A DNA stretch of 33,640 nucleotides from the NCBI GenBank assembly GCA_946403965.1, contig CAMJBT010000035.1:1-33640 (forward strand). Direction: 5' to 3'. Origin of the DNA: an uncultured Pseudobutyrivibrio sp. (lineage in GTDB: Bacteria; Bacillota; Clostridia; Lachnospirales; Lachnospiraceae). The notes beneath the pieces were generated by a model that made no database searches, had not been told where the DNA came from, and worked only from the letters and a program-made list of their open reading frames with translations. This document shows positions 16,058 to 26,435 of the stretch, one piece after another. Both the position numbers and the translations under genes were made by a program. Position 1 is the first letter of the stretch; each line of letters starts with the position of its first letter.

Positions 16058-16927
16058 TTAATTTTTCCTAAAGCTTTTTAGTTCCTCGATAGAAAACTCA
16101 TATGCCTCATTACAAAACTGGCATTTTACCTCAACTGGCTTGCCATCGCTTATAATATCATCCATATCTTCTTTGCCAAGGGATGCAAGACTCTTTATCA
16201 CTCGGTCCCTTGAGCAATCACATTTGTAGCATACAGGATATGTCTCTTTAAAGTCTATTTCAAGACCTGCAAGAACTGTCTCAAGCATCTGCTCTGGTGT
16301 CTTTCCGGCAGACAACATATCTGTAACTGAAGGTAATGTTTTAAGGTTCTCTTCAAGCTGAGTAATAACTTCTTCTGGAGTAAAAGGCATAAGTTGAATG
16401 ATAAAACCGCCAGCGCAATTTACTGTGTTATCTTTATTCATCAACACACCTAATCCAACAGATGATGGAATCTGCTCTGATACAGCATAGTAATATGTAA
16501 GATCCTCTGCGATTTCACCTGTCTGAAGCTCTACAGTTCCAACATATGGTTCCTTCAAGCCCATATCCTTGATAACTCGCATAATACCAAGACCAATTGC
16601 ACCACCAACATCAAGCTTTCCATTTTTAGGTGGCAAATCAACTATTGAAACATTTGGGAAACCCTTTACCTCGCCTTTACTATTGGATGTAACTGTGATT
16701 CCCTTCATTGGACCGGAGCCTTGAATTTGAAGAGTCACAAGATCATCGTCTCCTTTAAGCATAACTCCCATCATAGAGCCGGCTGAAAGCATACGTCCAA
16801 GGGCAGCTGTAACTATAGGTGATGTATTATGACGCTCTCTTGCCTCTTCAACCATATCATGGCTGGTAATGGCAAAAGCTCTGATTGATTCATTTGCTGC
16901 TGTTGCTCTAACTATATAATCCTTCAT
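16058..16927 (-). CDS. hslO: Hsp33 redox-regulated chaperone
   Basis: 289 residues, the normal length. The cytoplasmic holdase chaperone is turned on by oxidative unfolding. Seen: N-terminal VRATAANESIRAFAI, GGAIGLGIMRVIKD, and the zinc-binding cysteines C236-x-C238 (CYKCDC) and C269-x2-C272 (KCQFCNEAY) near the C-terminus, so the redox switch is intact. The ATG overlaps the TGA of the methyltransferase by four bases (ATGA), showing translational coupling. Confidence 0.95.
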   Translation of the reverse strand: MKDYIVRATAANESIRAFAITSHDMVEEARERHNTSPIVTAALGRMLSAGSMMGVMLKGDDDLVTLQIQGSGPMKGITVTSNSKGEVKGFPNVSIVDLPPKNGKLDVGGAIGLGIMRVIKDMGLKEPYVGTVELQTGEIAEDLTYYYAVSEQIPSSVGLGVLMNKDNTVNCAGGFIIQLMPFTPEEVITQLEENLKTLPSVTDMLSAGKTPEQMLETVLAGLEIDFKETYPVCYKCDCSRDRVIKSLASLGKEDMDDIISDGKPVEVKCQFCNEAYEFSIEELKSFRKN

Positions 16928-17667
16928 TTTGTTACCTCTCTTGCTATAAAATACAATCTATCACTATCATCAGTAGGTGGCTGCATGGTGGCTACATCAA
17001 GAACCTCCAACAACTTAAGACCACTTTCCTTGATGGCGTTTTCAATTTCCTGAATCAGAAATGCATGCTGTAAATGCTCTTCCTCATACCTGTCAAAGGT
17101 GCCCTCATCATTTTCTTCATATATTGTAAGATAGTATGCATTGTCTCTTGTGTCTGGATCGTAATCATTTTCCCAAATAAAGCTGCCTTCCTCTCGGTTT
17201 TCTGCAATGGTTCTTGTGCCCAACTGCTCATAAAAATGCTCTGTTTTAACATCAAAGATGAAAAGCCCTTTAGGATCCAGGTAGTTGTTTGCCAGCTTAC
17301 ATACTGTAAAAAGTTCATCTGTATTCTGAAGATAATTCATGCTGTCACAAAGACTGACTACTGCTCCAACAGTGCCATATAGCTCAAATTCTCTCATATC
17401 CTGACAAAGATAAAGGATTCCATCGGAATCCTCGTGGGTCTGTGCCTCCATAAGCATATCATAAGAGACATCAATGCCAATCATATCATAGCCCATATCT
17501 TTGAGACGTCTGGTTATCTGGCCTGTGCCGCAGCCCAAATCACAAACAATCTCCATTGGAACTGTATATTTTTCAAATAGTGTTTTTATATTTGCAGCCC
17601 ATGAGTCATATGGTACATTGTCCATATATCTGTCATAGACAGACGCAAAACTAGTATAAGCTTCCAT
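16924..17667 (-). CDS. Class I SAM-dependent methyltransferase
   Basis: About 247 residues. The fold is shown by YTSFASVYDRYMDNVPYDSW at the N-terminus, the SAM-binding motif I VCDLGCGTGQITRRL near 42-57, then MIGIDVSYDML (motif II) and GAVVSLCDSMNYL. The substrate cannot be told. The ATG at 17667 is preferred over an adjacent TTG at 17670 because GAGGG lies eight bases before it. The gene follows the membrane protein gene directly, and its stop overlaps hslO. Confidence 0.85.
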   Translation of the reverse strand: MEAYTSFASVYDRYMDNVPYDSWAANIKTLFEKYTVPMEIVCDLGCGTGQITRRLKDMGYDMIGIDVSYDMLMEAQTHEDSDGILYLCQDMREFELYGTVGAVVSLCDSMNYLQNTDELFTVCKLANNYLDPKGLFIFDVKTEHFYEQLGTRTIAENREEGSFIWENDYDPDTRDNAYYLTIYEENDEGTFDRYEEEHLQHAFLIQEIENAIKESGLKLLEVLDVATMQPPTDDSDRLYFIAREVTK

Positions 17668-17670
17668 CAA

Positions 17671-18714
17671 CTATACCCTCTTAGATAAAAAGCAAGTAAT
17701 TTTTCTAATAATATCGAAATCGTTTTGAATCTCTTCCACCTTCAAACGGTTTTCTTCTGAGAAGCCTACCAATATATCGTGGTTGGCCTCTGCCAGGTAG
17801 TCCATAATACCATCAATATCACTTTTTATGTTCTTTGGACATTTGATGTAATGGCGTTTACCTGCTGTAATGTAAAGCGTGTAGGTGATTGAGAAATGAT
17901 GCCAAAGAAACTTGTGCATTGTTGAATATTTGTATATCCAGATTATGGCATCAATTGGTACAATAGCCACTCCGTAGCTACTAGTCTCAATAAAATAGTG
18001 CTCTGTAATAAACATATCCTCTGTCGCCAACTGTGGAAGGGTTGCAAGCTCTTCCTCAGCCTCCGCAAGGATTTCTGATGGCTTTCCATAAGCTCTGGTT
18101 TTTTGAACTGGAATAGACAAAACCGGGAAAGCTATAAAAACAGAGAATATTATAATACTAAAAATACAGTAAAATGCAAACAAAACAAATAGCACTTCAA
18201 AGGACCTAGAAATGAAACCAGTGGCATCAGGCTCTGAGATGGTGTATGAGGATACAGACGAAAAAATTCCTTCCTCACTCCAGTTTAAATCTCTAGCCAG
18301 ATTCGAAAGAAGTGTTCTTGCTGCCTGAGATTCATAAAGAACCTGACCATTTATGGTAAGCTTGTCGATGGTAGGTGAACCTTGCTCACAGGTGTCAGGA
18401 TCAAGTAATACTATCACACACTCCGAATTAATCATTGTGTAGTAGTAATAACCACGTGTGCTATCAAGCCATTTGCTTGTATAACCGGTAAAATATAAGT
18501 CCTTTAGCTTGAATCTGGCATATACTTCTTTACTATTGTACAAGTCGTACAAACTAGTATTTTCCTCTGTGTAAAGCTTCGGAAAAAGCATATGTGAAAC
18601 TGGGAAAAATATAGATATCCCCAATAAAATAATCAAAAATATGATAGGAGCATAAAGCCTATTTTTGTAGTATGTCTTTATCGATCTTGTAATCAGATGC
18701 TCCAGTGAATCCAT
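17671..18714 (-). CDS. Hypothetical membrane protein with two hydrophobic segments
   Basis: 347 residues. One membrane segment lies near 20-43 (APIIFLIILLGISIFFPVSH) and a second near 172-203 (FEVLFVLFAFYCIFSIIIF). The outer part between them could be extracytoplasmic; the C-terminal ~140 residues (PIDAIIWIYKYSTMHKFLWH) look cytoplasmic and resemble domains of poorly described Lachnospiraceae proteins. No motif gives a function. It is tightly packed between the alpha/beta hydrolase and methyltransferase genes, with GGGG before the ATG. Confidence 0.7.
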   Translation of the reverse strand: MDSLEHLITRSIKTYYKNRLYAPIIFLIILLGISIFFPVSHMLFPKLYTEENTSLYDLYNSKEVYARFKLKDLYFTGYTSKWLDSTRGYYYYTMINSECVIVLLDPDTCEQGSPTIDKLTINGQVLYESQAARTLLSNLARDLNWSEEGIFSSVSSYTISEPDATGFISRSFEVLFVLFAFYCIFSIIIFSVFIAFPVLSIPVQKTRAYGKPSEILAEAEEELATLPQLATEDMFITEHYFIETSSYGVAIVPIDAIIWIYKYSTMHKFLWHHFSITYTLYITAGKRHYIKCPKNIKSDIDGIMDYLAEANHDILVGFSEENRLKVEEIQNDFDIIRKITCFLSKRV

Positions 18715-18733
18715 AACTACCCCTGTTTATTAT

Positions 18734-19678
18734 TTATCTATGTGCTTCGAGCCAATTGAAAATATCTTCGTAGACTGTTTCTCTATCAAGCTCATTTAAA
18801 ATCTCGTGTCTGTCACCGTGATAAAGCTTCAAAGTGACATCCTTTATTCCGGCTTTTTTTATAAGATTGGCAGCTTCAGTTGTGCCTTGGCCCATATTAC
18901 CAACTGGATCAGAATCCCCTGATACAATAAGAATAGGCATACCTGTGCGCATTTTTGTCACACACTCCAAAGAGCAGGCATACTTAACCGCCTCCGTAAG
19001 CCCTTTATATGCATTCAACGTGAATGTGTAGGTACATAGTGGGTCATGATAATATTTCTCTACGTTCTCCATATTCTTTGAAAGCCAGGAATGACCATAA
19101 TCCTTTCCGTAACAATCAAAATGCTTATAAGGAGCGCTATAGGTCATATCCCGTACAAAGGTGCTACGATAATTTTTGCCTTTGATTAAAGAAAGTACTT
19201 TTATAACAGCAAGCCCCATATTACATGAAGAAGCTTTTTCAAAGCCTGTGCCCATTATGATTGCTCCACTCAAAGCCTCTATATATGCCGATTTAACCGA
19301 AAGAAACTTTCTAAGCATATATGAACCCATAGAGTGTCCTAAAATAAAATATTTCAATGAAGGATAGGCCTTTCTAGTAAGAGAATAGTGTGTGTATATA
19401 TCCTCTACCATATCGTCAGAAGGATGTGTCCCTGTCATGACTCCAAGCTCTTCATTGCTGGCAACTGAATGCCCGTGACCAATATGATCGTGGCCAACAA
19501 CAACATAGCCTTTCGACGCAAGGAAATTGGCAAACTCATCGTATCTTTCTATATATTCAACCATGCCATGAACTAGCTGAATAACTGCGACAGGCTCCTG
19601 TTCCGGAACCCATTTGCGGCAATGTATTATGGAATGCCCATCCTTTGAATTAAATGTGTATTCCTGCTGGATTATCAT
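18734..19678 (-). CDS. Alpha/beta hydrolase, lysophospholipase/monoacylglycerol-lipase type
   Basis: 314 residues. It belongs to the serine aminopeptidase S33/Hydrolase_4 family: LVHGMVEYIERYDEFANFL (oxyanion region), HDHIGHGHS, nucleophile S116 in LGHSMGSY, an acidic residue in VSGDSDPVGN and histidine in YHGDRHEIL complete the triad. No signal peptide, so it acts in the cytoplasm or at the membrane. Substrates are likely mono- or lysolipids, by family only. GGAGG lies seven bases before the ATG; the next gene starts 20 bp after. Confidence 0.9.
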   Translation of the reverse strand: MIIQQEYTFNSKDGHSIIHCRKWVPEQEPVAVIQLVHGMVEYIERYDEFANFLASKGYVVVGHDHIGHGHSVASNEELGVMTGTHPSDDMVEDIYTHYSLTRKAYPSLKYFILGHSMGSYMLRKFLSVKSAYIEALSGAIIMGTGFEKASSCNMGLAVIKVLSLIKGKNYRSTFVRDMTYSAPYKHFDCYGKDYGHSWLSKNMENVEKYYHDPLCTYTFTLNAYKGLTEAVKYACSLECVTKMRTGMPILIVSGDSDPVGNMGQGTTEAANLIKKAGIKDVTLKLYHGDRHEILNELDRETVYEDIFNWLEAHR

Positions 19679-19817
19679 AACTTATCCTCCACTCATTATT
19701 ATCTCCCATAAATTTGATTTCTTCTGTGTCACTTAATAAAAATGACCATAGGAAATCAATAATAATTTTAGAATATTTCAGTGTTTTATTCAATAAAAAT
19801 GAATATGCTAATACAGC

Positions 19818-19844
19818 AAAAAACCTTCCCCCAAAGGGGGAAGG
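19818..19844 (-). terminator. Intrinsic terminator of the ATP synthase operon
   Basis: Minus strand CCTTCCCCC / GGGGGAAGG (9-bp GC-rich stem, 3-nt loop) followed by six T. It lies about 10 bp past the atpC stop. Confidence 0.92.
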
Positions 19845-19852
19845 AATGACTT

Positions 19853-20278
19853 TTATACTTTATATAAGTTCTTCGCGCCTGCGCCTTTAAGTCGAGCCAT
19901 AGCACGAGCCATATTGTTTGTAGAAATCTGGTAATCGATGCGGCTTTGCTTCTGCTGAAGCTGTTCCTGAGCACGCTCCAATGCTTCCTGAGCACGGAAG
20001 GTATCAATATCCTCCGGACGTTCGCAGGAATACGCAACAACTTGTACCGAACCATCCTGTTCAACTGTAATAAGCCCATCAGAAATAATAGCTTTTCTCA
20101 TCTCGCCATCACCAGTTTTGAAACGAATAGTTCCAATTTCAACTATACCAGTAAAAATCTCATGATGATTAAGGATAGCCATCTCACCATCTGCTCCTGG
20201 AAAGACGAAAATCTCGCAATCTCCATCATAGAAGACTCCATCACAGGCAATTATTTTTAAATTAAACAATGATGCCAT
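19853..20278 (-). CDS. atpC: ATP synthase epsilon subunit
   Basis: 141 residues. The beta-sandwich N-terminus (FNLKIIACDGVFYDGDCEIF, then PGADGEMAILNHHE) and the C-terminal helical pair (EALERAQEQLQQKQSRID) are typical. It sits on gamma in the rotor stalk of F1 and can inhibit ATP hydrolysis. AAGGAG lies six bases before the ATG, and the gene begins four bases after the beta-subunit stop. It is the last gene of the operon, followed by a strong terminator. Confidence 0.95.
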   Translation of the reverse strand: MASLFNLKIIACDGVFYDGDCEIFVFPGADGEMAILNHHEIFTGIVEIGTIRFKTGDGEMRKAIISDGLITVEQDGSVQVVAYSCERPEDIDTFRAQEALERAQEQLQQKQSRIDYQISTNNMARAMARLKGAGAKNLYKV

Positions 20279-20281
20279 AGA

Positions 20282-21703
<1,422 letters not shown>

Positions 21704-21707
21704 CTAC

Positions 21708-22718
21708 CTACTTTTTTGCTTTCTTCTTTTTAAGTGCCTTAGCACCACTGATTACCTCGGTAATTTCCTGAGTAATAGCAGCCTGACGCACTCTGTTGTA
21801 TTCAATAGATAATTCGCGAAGAATTGCCTCTGCATTATCTGTTGCGGACTGCATCGCCATCATTCTGGCATTTTCCTCACTAGCTGAACACTCTACCAGA
21901 GCACCATAAATGAAACCTGTAAAGTTGTTATGAACCAGCTGTTCTAGTACCGCCTTTAATGATGGATAAAATGGCATCCATTTATCGCCACCTTTTGTTA
22001 CAGCCTCGTACTCGTAACTGTTGATTGAGTGAACATGCTTTACACCAGCTTTCATTTCTGAAGCGGCTTTTCCTGTTCCCTCAATATCCTCGTTAATTTC
22101 CTTTACCTTTTCAGTAATGAACTTGTGAGTTCTAAGTGGAAGTAAACGTTCAACGCATGTTTCTTCTGTAACAGAATTAATCATTTTTGTGAAGATGACA
22201 TCAATTCTGTCAAGTTCGCCTGCATTGTACTTCTCCAGCATATACTCAGAAATAACACGAGCTCTATGCATTGAAGGGTTGTTAGATGAAAACCTGAAGT
22301 TCTCATCCACGTTGTACCCTGCATTAATGAAGAAGTTACGTCCAACCTCTCCTACAACAAACAATGTGTACTCATCACTTTTTAAATCGGAAATTCTATC
22401 AAGTGCAAGTTTAATGGCATTATGATTGTAAGCACCAGCCATTCCCTTATCACCTGTGAAAACAATGAAGCCACGATGCTTTACTGTCTCTTGCTCATCC
22501 TCGATACGATTATCGAAATAGATATGTCTTAAATCAGGGAAATGAACAAGGTTCTCAGCAAGCTCACGCTGAACTGCTTCGAAAAACGGTTCAGTATCGG
22601 CAAGCTTCTGCTTTGCCTTTCTAAGCTTCATAGAGGACATCATATACATGGCATTTGTAATCTTCATCGTATCCTGAATACTATTTATTCTATTCTGGAT
22701 TTCTTTTGTACTTGCCAT
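21708..22718 (-). CDS. atpG: ATP synthase gamma subunit, with insertion
   Basis: 336 residues, about 45-50 longer than most bacterial gamma subunits. Conserved parts are the N-terminal helix (TKEIQNRINSIQDTMKIT NAM), FTGDKGMAGAYN, and the C-terminal ATDNAEAILRELSIEYNRVR QAAITQEITEVISGA. The extra length falls near residues 199-245 (between LLPL and YPSLKAVLEQ), a part that in other species is short. Gamma is the central shaft driving the beta conformational changes. GGGAG precedes the ATG. The gene starts three bases after the delta-alpha stop. Confidence 0.95.
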   Translation of the reverse strand: MASTKEIQNRINSIQDTMKITNAMYMMSSMKLRKAKQKLADTEPFFEAVQRELAENLVHFPDLRHIYFDNRIEDEQETVKHRGFIVFTGDKGMAGAYNHNAIKLALDRISDLKSDEYTLFVVGEVGRNFFINAGYNVDENFRFSSNNPSMHRARVISEYMLEKYNAGELDRIDVIFTKMINSVTEETCVERLLPLRTHKFITEKVKEINEDIEGTGKAASEMKAGVKHVHSINSYEYEAVTKGGDKWMPFYPSLKAVLEQLVHNNFTGFIYGALVECSASEENARMMAMQSATDNAEAILRELSIEYNRVRQAAITQEITEVISGAKALKKKKAKK

Positions 22719-22721
22719 AGC

Positions 22722-24731
22722 TTACTCCCGATTGTTTTTAAACTCAGTAGCTGCCTCAATAATGCTTTCCTTTAATTCATCTGTCATATTCTTAGTTGAA
22801 TTAAGCTGATTGATAATGTCACTGTGGTTCTCACGGAAGAAGTTCAGCATTTCTAATCTGAATCTCTTAATATCATCAACATGTAAATCACTGAAAATAT
22901 GAGCATTTGCAGACACAAGAATAATAACCTGTTCTGCCATTGAGAAAGGTCTGTTAAGAGGCTGCTTTAAAAGCTCCATAAGAGCACGTCCATGAGCAAG
23001 TTGCTTCTTTGTAGCATCATCAAGATCTGATGAGAACTGTGTGAAGACTTCCATCTCACGATACTGAGCCAAATCAATACGAATTGAACCTGCGGCCTTT
23101 TTCATAGCCTTAGTCTGAGCTGCACCACCAACACGGGAAACAGAAAGACCTACGTTAACGGCTGGTCTCTGACCTGCATTAAAGAGCTGTGACTCAAGGA
23201 AAATCTGACCGTCAGTAATTGAGATTACATTGGTAGGGATATATGCTGACAAATCGCCTGCCTGTGTCTCAATAATAGGAAGTGCTGTAATAGAACCACC
23301 TCCTGCCTCAGGAATAATTCTAGCTGAACGCTCAAGAAGTCTTGAGTGAAGATAGAATACATCACCTGGGTATGCCTCACGTCCTGGAGAACGCTCAAGC
23401 AAAAGAGAAATAGCACGATATGCAACTGCGTGCTTTGATAAATCATCATAAACGATAAGGACATCTTTGCCTGAATACATAAAGTACTCTGCAAGAGCAG
23501 TACCTGAATATGGTGCAATATACTGAAGTGGAGCTGGATCTGCTGCTGTTGCACTAACAATGATTGTGTAGTCCATAGCACCATTCTCTTTCAGTGTATT
23601 AACAAGCTTTGCAATTGTAGATGCTTTCTGTCCGATAGCAACATAAACACAGACTACGCCCTTACCCTTCTGATTGATAATTGTGTCTGTGGCAATTGAT
23701 GTCTTACCTGTCTGTCTATCACCGATGATAAGCTCACGCTGACCACGGCCAATTGGGAACATTGAATCGATTGAAAGAAGACCTGTCTCCATTGGTTCGC
23801 TAACAGACTTTCTGTCTACGATACTAGGAGCTGGACACTCAACTGGTCTGAAGCCTTCTGCATCAATTTCACCCAAACCATCAATAGGAGTACCAAGAGC
23901 ATCAACGATTCTTCCAAGGAATCCCTCTCCTACTGGAATACCAGCCATCTTGCCGGTACGTACTACTCTTGAACCTTCCTTTATATCAACATCGCGGTCG
24001 AAAAGAATAATACCGATTTCATCACGACGGATATCCTGAACCATACCCTTAACGCCACAATCAAAGATAACAATTTCACCATAAAATGCGTGGTCAATAC
24101 CGTCTACGTTTACGATACCGTCACCAACCCATTTTACAAAACCAACTTCCTTGTCCTGTACCTCAAAATCATCAATGCTTGATCTGAGGATTGAAAGGAT
24201 GTTTTCATCTACTGTACTCTTCTGAACAGCCTCGCTTATTCTCTGTGAAAGCTGATCGATACGATTCTGCTCGCTCCAGTCATATTCTCTCGAACCAACT
24301 GTAAGAACGAATCCACTTTTAAGTGAAGGATCTTCAATCTTTTCAATAAGAATATCTTCGTTGCCATATTCCTTTGCAAGGAACTTTCTGATTCCCTTGA
24401 GCTGTTCATCTGTAGGTGCTGTAACATACTTAAGAGTTGCACACTCAATATTCTCTCCCTGGTTTGCAAGGAAAGCCTTGTAATCTGCAACGATCTCGTT
24501 AAATGCATCAAAATCACCATTGTCGCAAAGTAGCTTCATAAAATCGCGAATTTCACGTGGAAAGATTTTATCCACTACCATATGCTTCTTAGAATCAGGC
24601 ACAGTAGGGTCCGCAAGCTCTTCGCCAATTGCTGGCACTACTTCAATGATAGACGCAGCATTCTGCAAGTGAGCTCCGGCATTTTTGATACTATGTAAAT
24701 CACTAATGTAATTAAAAGATTTATCTGTCAA
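22722..24731 (-). CDS. atpHA: Fused ATP synthase delta-alpha subunit
   Basis: 669 residues in one open frame. Residues ~7-168 are a delta (OSCP-like) subunit: an N-terminal helical domain (NYISDLHSIKNAG), FLANQGENIECATLKYVTAP, then DPSLKSGFVLTVGSREYDWS. From ~172 a full-length alpha subunit follows (VDENILSILRSSIDDFE, VGDGIVNVDG, Walker A GDRQTGKT at 337-344, VGLSVSRVGGAAQ). Delta normally binds the alpha N-terminus on top of F1, so fusion is structurally reasonable. The start is TTG, eight bases after AGGTGA within the end of atpF. No separate delta gene exists in the operon. Delta-alpha fusion is unusual; mycobacteria instead fuse b to delta. The name atpHA is descriptive. Confidence 0.93.
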   Translation of the reverse strand: MTDKSFNYISDLHSIKNAGAHLQNAASIIEVVPAIGEELADPTVPDSKKHMVVDKIFPREIRDFMKLLCDNGDFDAFNEIVADYKAFLANQGENIECATLKYVTAPTDEQLKGIRKFLAKEYGNEDILIEKIEDPSLKSGFVLTVGSREYDWSEQNRIDQLSQRISEAVQKSTVDENILSILRSSIDDFEVQDKEVGFVKWVGDGIVNVDGIDHAFYGEIVIFDCGVKGMVQDIRRDEIGIILFDRDVDIKEGSRVVRTGKMAGIPVGEGFLGRIVDALGTPIDGLGEIDAEGFRPVECPAPSIVDRKSVSEPMETGLLSIDSMFPIGRGQRELIIGDRQTGKTSIATDTIINQKGKGVVCVYVAIGQKASTIAKLVNTLKENGAMDYTIIVSATAADPAPLQYIAPYSGTALAEYFMYSGKDVLIVYDDLSKHAVAYRAISLLLERSPGREAYPGDVFYLHSRLLERSARIIPEAGGGSITALPIIETQAGDLSAYIPTNVISITDGQIFLESQLFNAGQRPAVNVGLSVSRVGGAAQTKAMKKAAGSIRIDLAQYREMEVFTQFSSDLDDATKKQLAHGRALMELLKQPLNRPFSMAEQVIILVSANAHIFSDLHVDDIKRFRLEMLNFFRENHSDIINQLNSTKNMTDELKESIIEAATEFKNNRE

Positions 24732-24733
24732 TG

Positions 24734-25216
24734 TTATTCACCTGCTTTATCAATAAAATCATCAAACAACTGGCTATCAATATCAGCCCCTGTCCTACTT
24801 CCAATAACCTTTGCTGTTGCTTCAACAACCATATCTGCAATTTCTCTCTTAGCACTAGAGATAATCTTGTTCTTTTCGATAGTAGCTTCTGCAACTGCAT
24901 TCTCGTGGATAGTCTTGGCATCTTCCTGTGCCTCAGCGATAATCTTCTGATACTGACCATCAGCTGTCTTTCTGGCCTCAAGGATGATCTGCTTCTTTTC
25001 AGTCTCAACTGATGCAAGCTTATCCTCATATTTCTTAACATACTCATCAGCCTGTCTGTTCTTTTCTTCGGCCTTGTCGTATATTTCTTTTGCTTCTTCC
25101 TGTCTCTTTTCGATGATATTTGCAATTGGCTTGAAGAATAAAATCTTGAAAGCAACGCAAAGAACCAAAAGGTTAACAACAATCCAGAGTATATTCCAAA
25201 ATGAAACGTTAATCAT
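24734..25216 (-). CDS. atpF: ATP synthase b subunit
   Basis: 160 residues. An N-terminal membrane helix (ILWIVVNLLVLCVAFKILFF) precedes a long charged coiled coil (EEAKEIYDKAEEKNRQADEY and onward) that forms the peripheral stalk and contacts delta. GAGGA lies seven bases before the ATG. The stop codon is separated from the delta-alpha TTG start by two bases. Confidence 0.95.
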   Translation of the reverse strand: MINVSFWNILWIVVNLLVLCVAFKILFFKPIANIIEKRQEEAKEIYDKAEEKNRQADEYVKKYEDKLASVETEKKQIILEARKTADGQYQKIIAEAQEDAKTIHENAVAEATIEKNKIISSAKREIADMVVEATAKVIGSRTGADIDSQLFDDFIDKAGE

Positions 25217-25285
25217 TTTTTAATCCTCTTTCTATATTAATGTTAAATGTAAGCATTAGATTTTGCTAGATTGCCTAGTTCTATC

Positions 25286-25510
25286 TTACTGTAACATAAC
25301 GATAATCATCAATGCGATTACGAAACCATAGATAGCTGTTGCCTCTGCAAGAGCACAACCTAAGATAAGGTTCTTCTGAATCTTTCCTTCTGCTTCTGGC
25401 TGACGTGCAATACCCTCACATGCCTTACCTGTTGCAATACCGATACCGATACCTGCTCCAATACCAGTAACAACTGCGATACCTGCTCCAATAGCTATAA
25501 GTGTGTTCAT
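25286..25510 (-). CDS. atpE: ATP synthase c subunit
   Basis: 74 residues forming a two-helix hairpin: a glycine-rich first helix ([15 protein letters not shown]), polar loop [10 protein letters not shown], and second helix with the ion-carrying carboxylate E56 in [14 protein letters not shown]. Na+-specific c subunits have Gln and Ser/Thr ligands; here the Gln position is I23 and the Ser after the Glu is A57, so H+ is the likely ion (inference). AGGAGG precedes the ATG, and a 130-nt structured leader separates it from atpB, perhaps to raise expression for the multimeric c ring. Confidence 0.96.
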   Translation of the reverse strand: MNTLIAIGAGIAVVTGIGAGIGIGIATGKACEGIARQPEAEGKIQKNLILGCALAEATAIYGFVIALMIIVMLQ

Positions 25511-25529
25511 AAATTTTTCCTCCTAGTCC

Positions 25530-25665
25530 GTTGAGTTACTCTCCCAATCTCCTATGTCAGTTACGCTCTCAAGCCTTCATATACTCCGTTCGACAGCACG
25601 TCTCACTCAAGTATATAAAGAGCTTGATAGCTACTGACTATTTAAATCTTTGCCAGTAACTCAAC
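25530..25665 (-). promoter_or_regulatory. Long imperfect hairpin in the atpB-atpE intergenic region
   Basis: Outer arms GTTGAGTTACT (25530-25540) and AGTAACTCAAC (25655-25665) pair perfectly; inside, GTCAGT (25556-25561) pairs with ACTGAC (25633-25638), CTCAAGC with GCTTGA and ATATACT (25579-25585) with AGTATAT (25610-25616). The 3' foot ends about a dozen bases before the atpE AGGAGG. It could protect or process the message for high atpE expression. Confidence 0.65.
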
Positions 25666-25719
25666 TCAATTATTTGTTAAAATATAATAAATTTTCTTCA
25701 TTAACTATTACGATAATTC

Positions 25720-26406
25720 CTACTCTACTGCTTCCTTTATATACAAAGAAGTTAAGAATACGAATACATATGCCTGTAATAATCCATCAAACAAGTCAAA
25801 ATATACACTGAAGATTGCTGGAATAACTGGTGGGCATACAATCTTAAGTAACTCCATGATAACGAATGCACCAAGAACGTTACCAAAAAGTCGCATACAC
25901 AAAGACAAAGGTCTTGTGAATACGTCAAGAATATTAAATGGAGTAACTATTGCAACCGGCTTTGTAAAATTCTTAAGCCATTTACGTACTCCGTGCTGAT
26001 AGATGCCAGCACCTTCCACAAGAATAATACTCATAACAGCAAGTGCAATTGTTACGTTTAAGTCTTTTGTGGGAGACTTGAAGCCGATTAGTCCAATGAT
26101 ATTAGACAATCCAATGTACAAAAGAACTGTGATTAGATAGCCTGAATACTGCTTTGCTTCCTCGCCTAACATTCCACCTACCATACTTGTAAGCTTTTCG
26201 TAAATAAACTCGGCGCAAGCTTGCTTTTTGCTAATATTCTGCGTCCTCAATCCCGTGGTCAGAAAAACAGATAATAAAATCAGTATTCCCATTACAATCC
26301 AAGTAACAACAACTGATTCCATAACTGGGATTTCTATGCTGCCTACGTGGAGGGTAAAGACGACCTCACAATTTAGCTCTTCAATAAGCTCTTCTGCTAA
26401 ATTCAA
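25720..26406 (-). CDS. atpB: ATP synthase a subunit
   Basis: 228 residues with five or six membrane helices. The essential arginine lies in the conserved PLSLCMRLFGNVLGAFVIMELL. The C-terminal helix ends LLQAYVFVFLTSLYIKEAVE. It forms the ion half-channels next to the c ring. The start is TTG, seven bases after AGGAGG; this is the first gene of the operon and no atpI is seen upstream. Confidence 0.95.
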   Translation of the reverse strand: MNLAEELIEELNCEVVFTLHVGSIEIPVMESVVVTWIVMGILILLSVFLTTGLRTQNISKKQACAEFIYEKLTSMVGGMLGEEAKQYSGYLITVLLYIGLSNIIGLIGFKSPTKDLNVTIALAVMSIILVEGAGIYQHGVRKWLKNFTKPVAIVTPFNILDVFTRPLSLCMRLFGNVLGAFVIMELLKIVCPPVIPAIFSVYFDLFDGLLQAYVFVFLTSLYIKEAVE

Positions 26407-26435
26407 GAAAACACCTCCTTAACTAAATCACTATA

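Noticed and set aside
24200..24260. Sequencing error joining separate delta and alpha genes
   Set aside because: Both domains are complete and in one frame with no internal ATG plus ribosome site for alpha; an error would need to remove a stop and a start together. Still worth a read check.
25286..25510. Na+-type ATP synthase
   Set aside because: The Gln and Ser ligands of Na+ c subunits are replaced by Ile and Ala.
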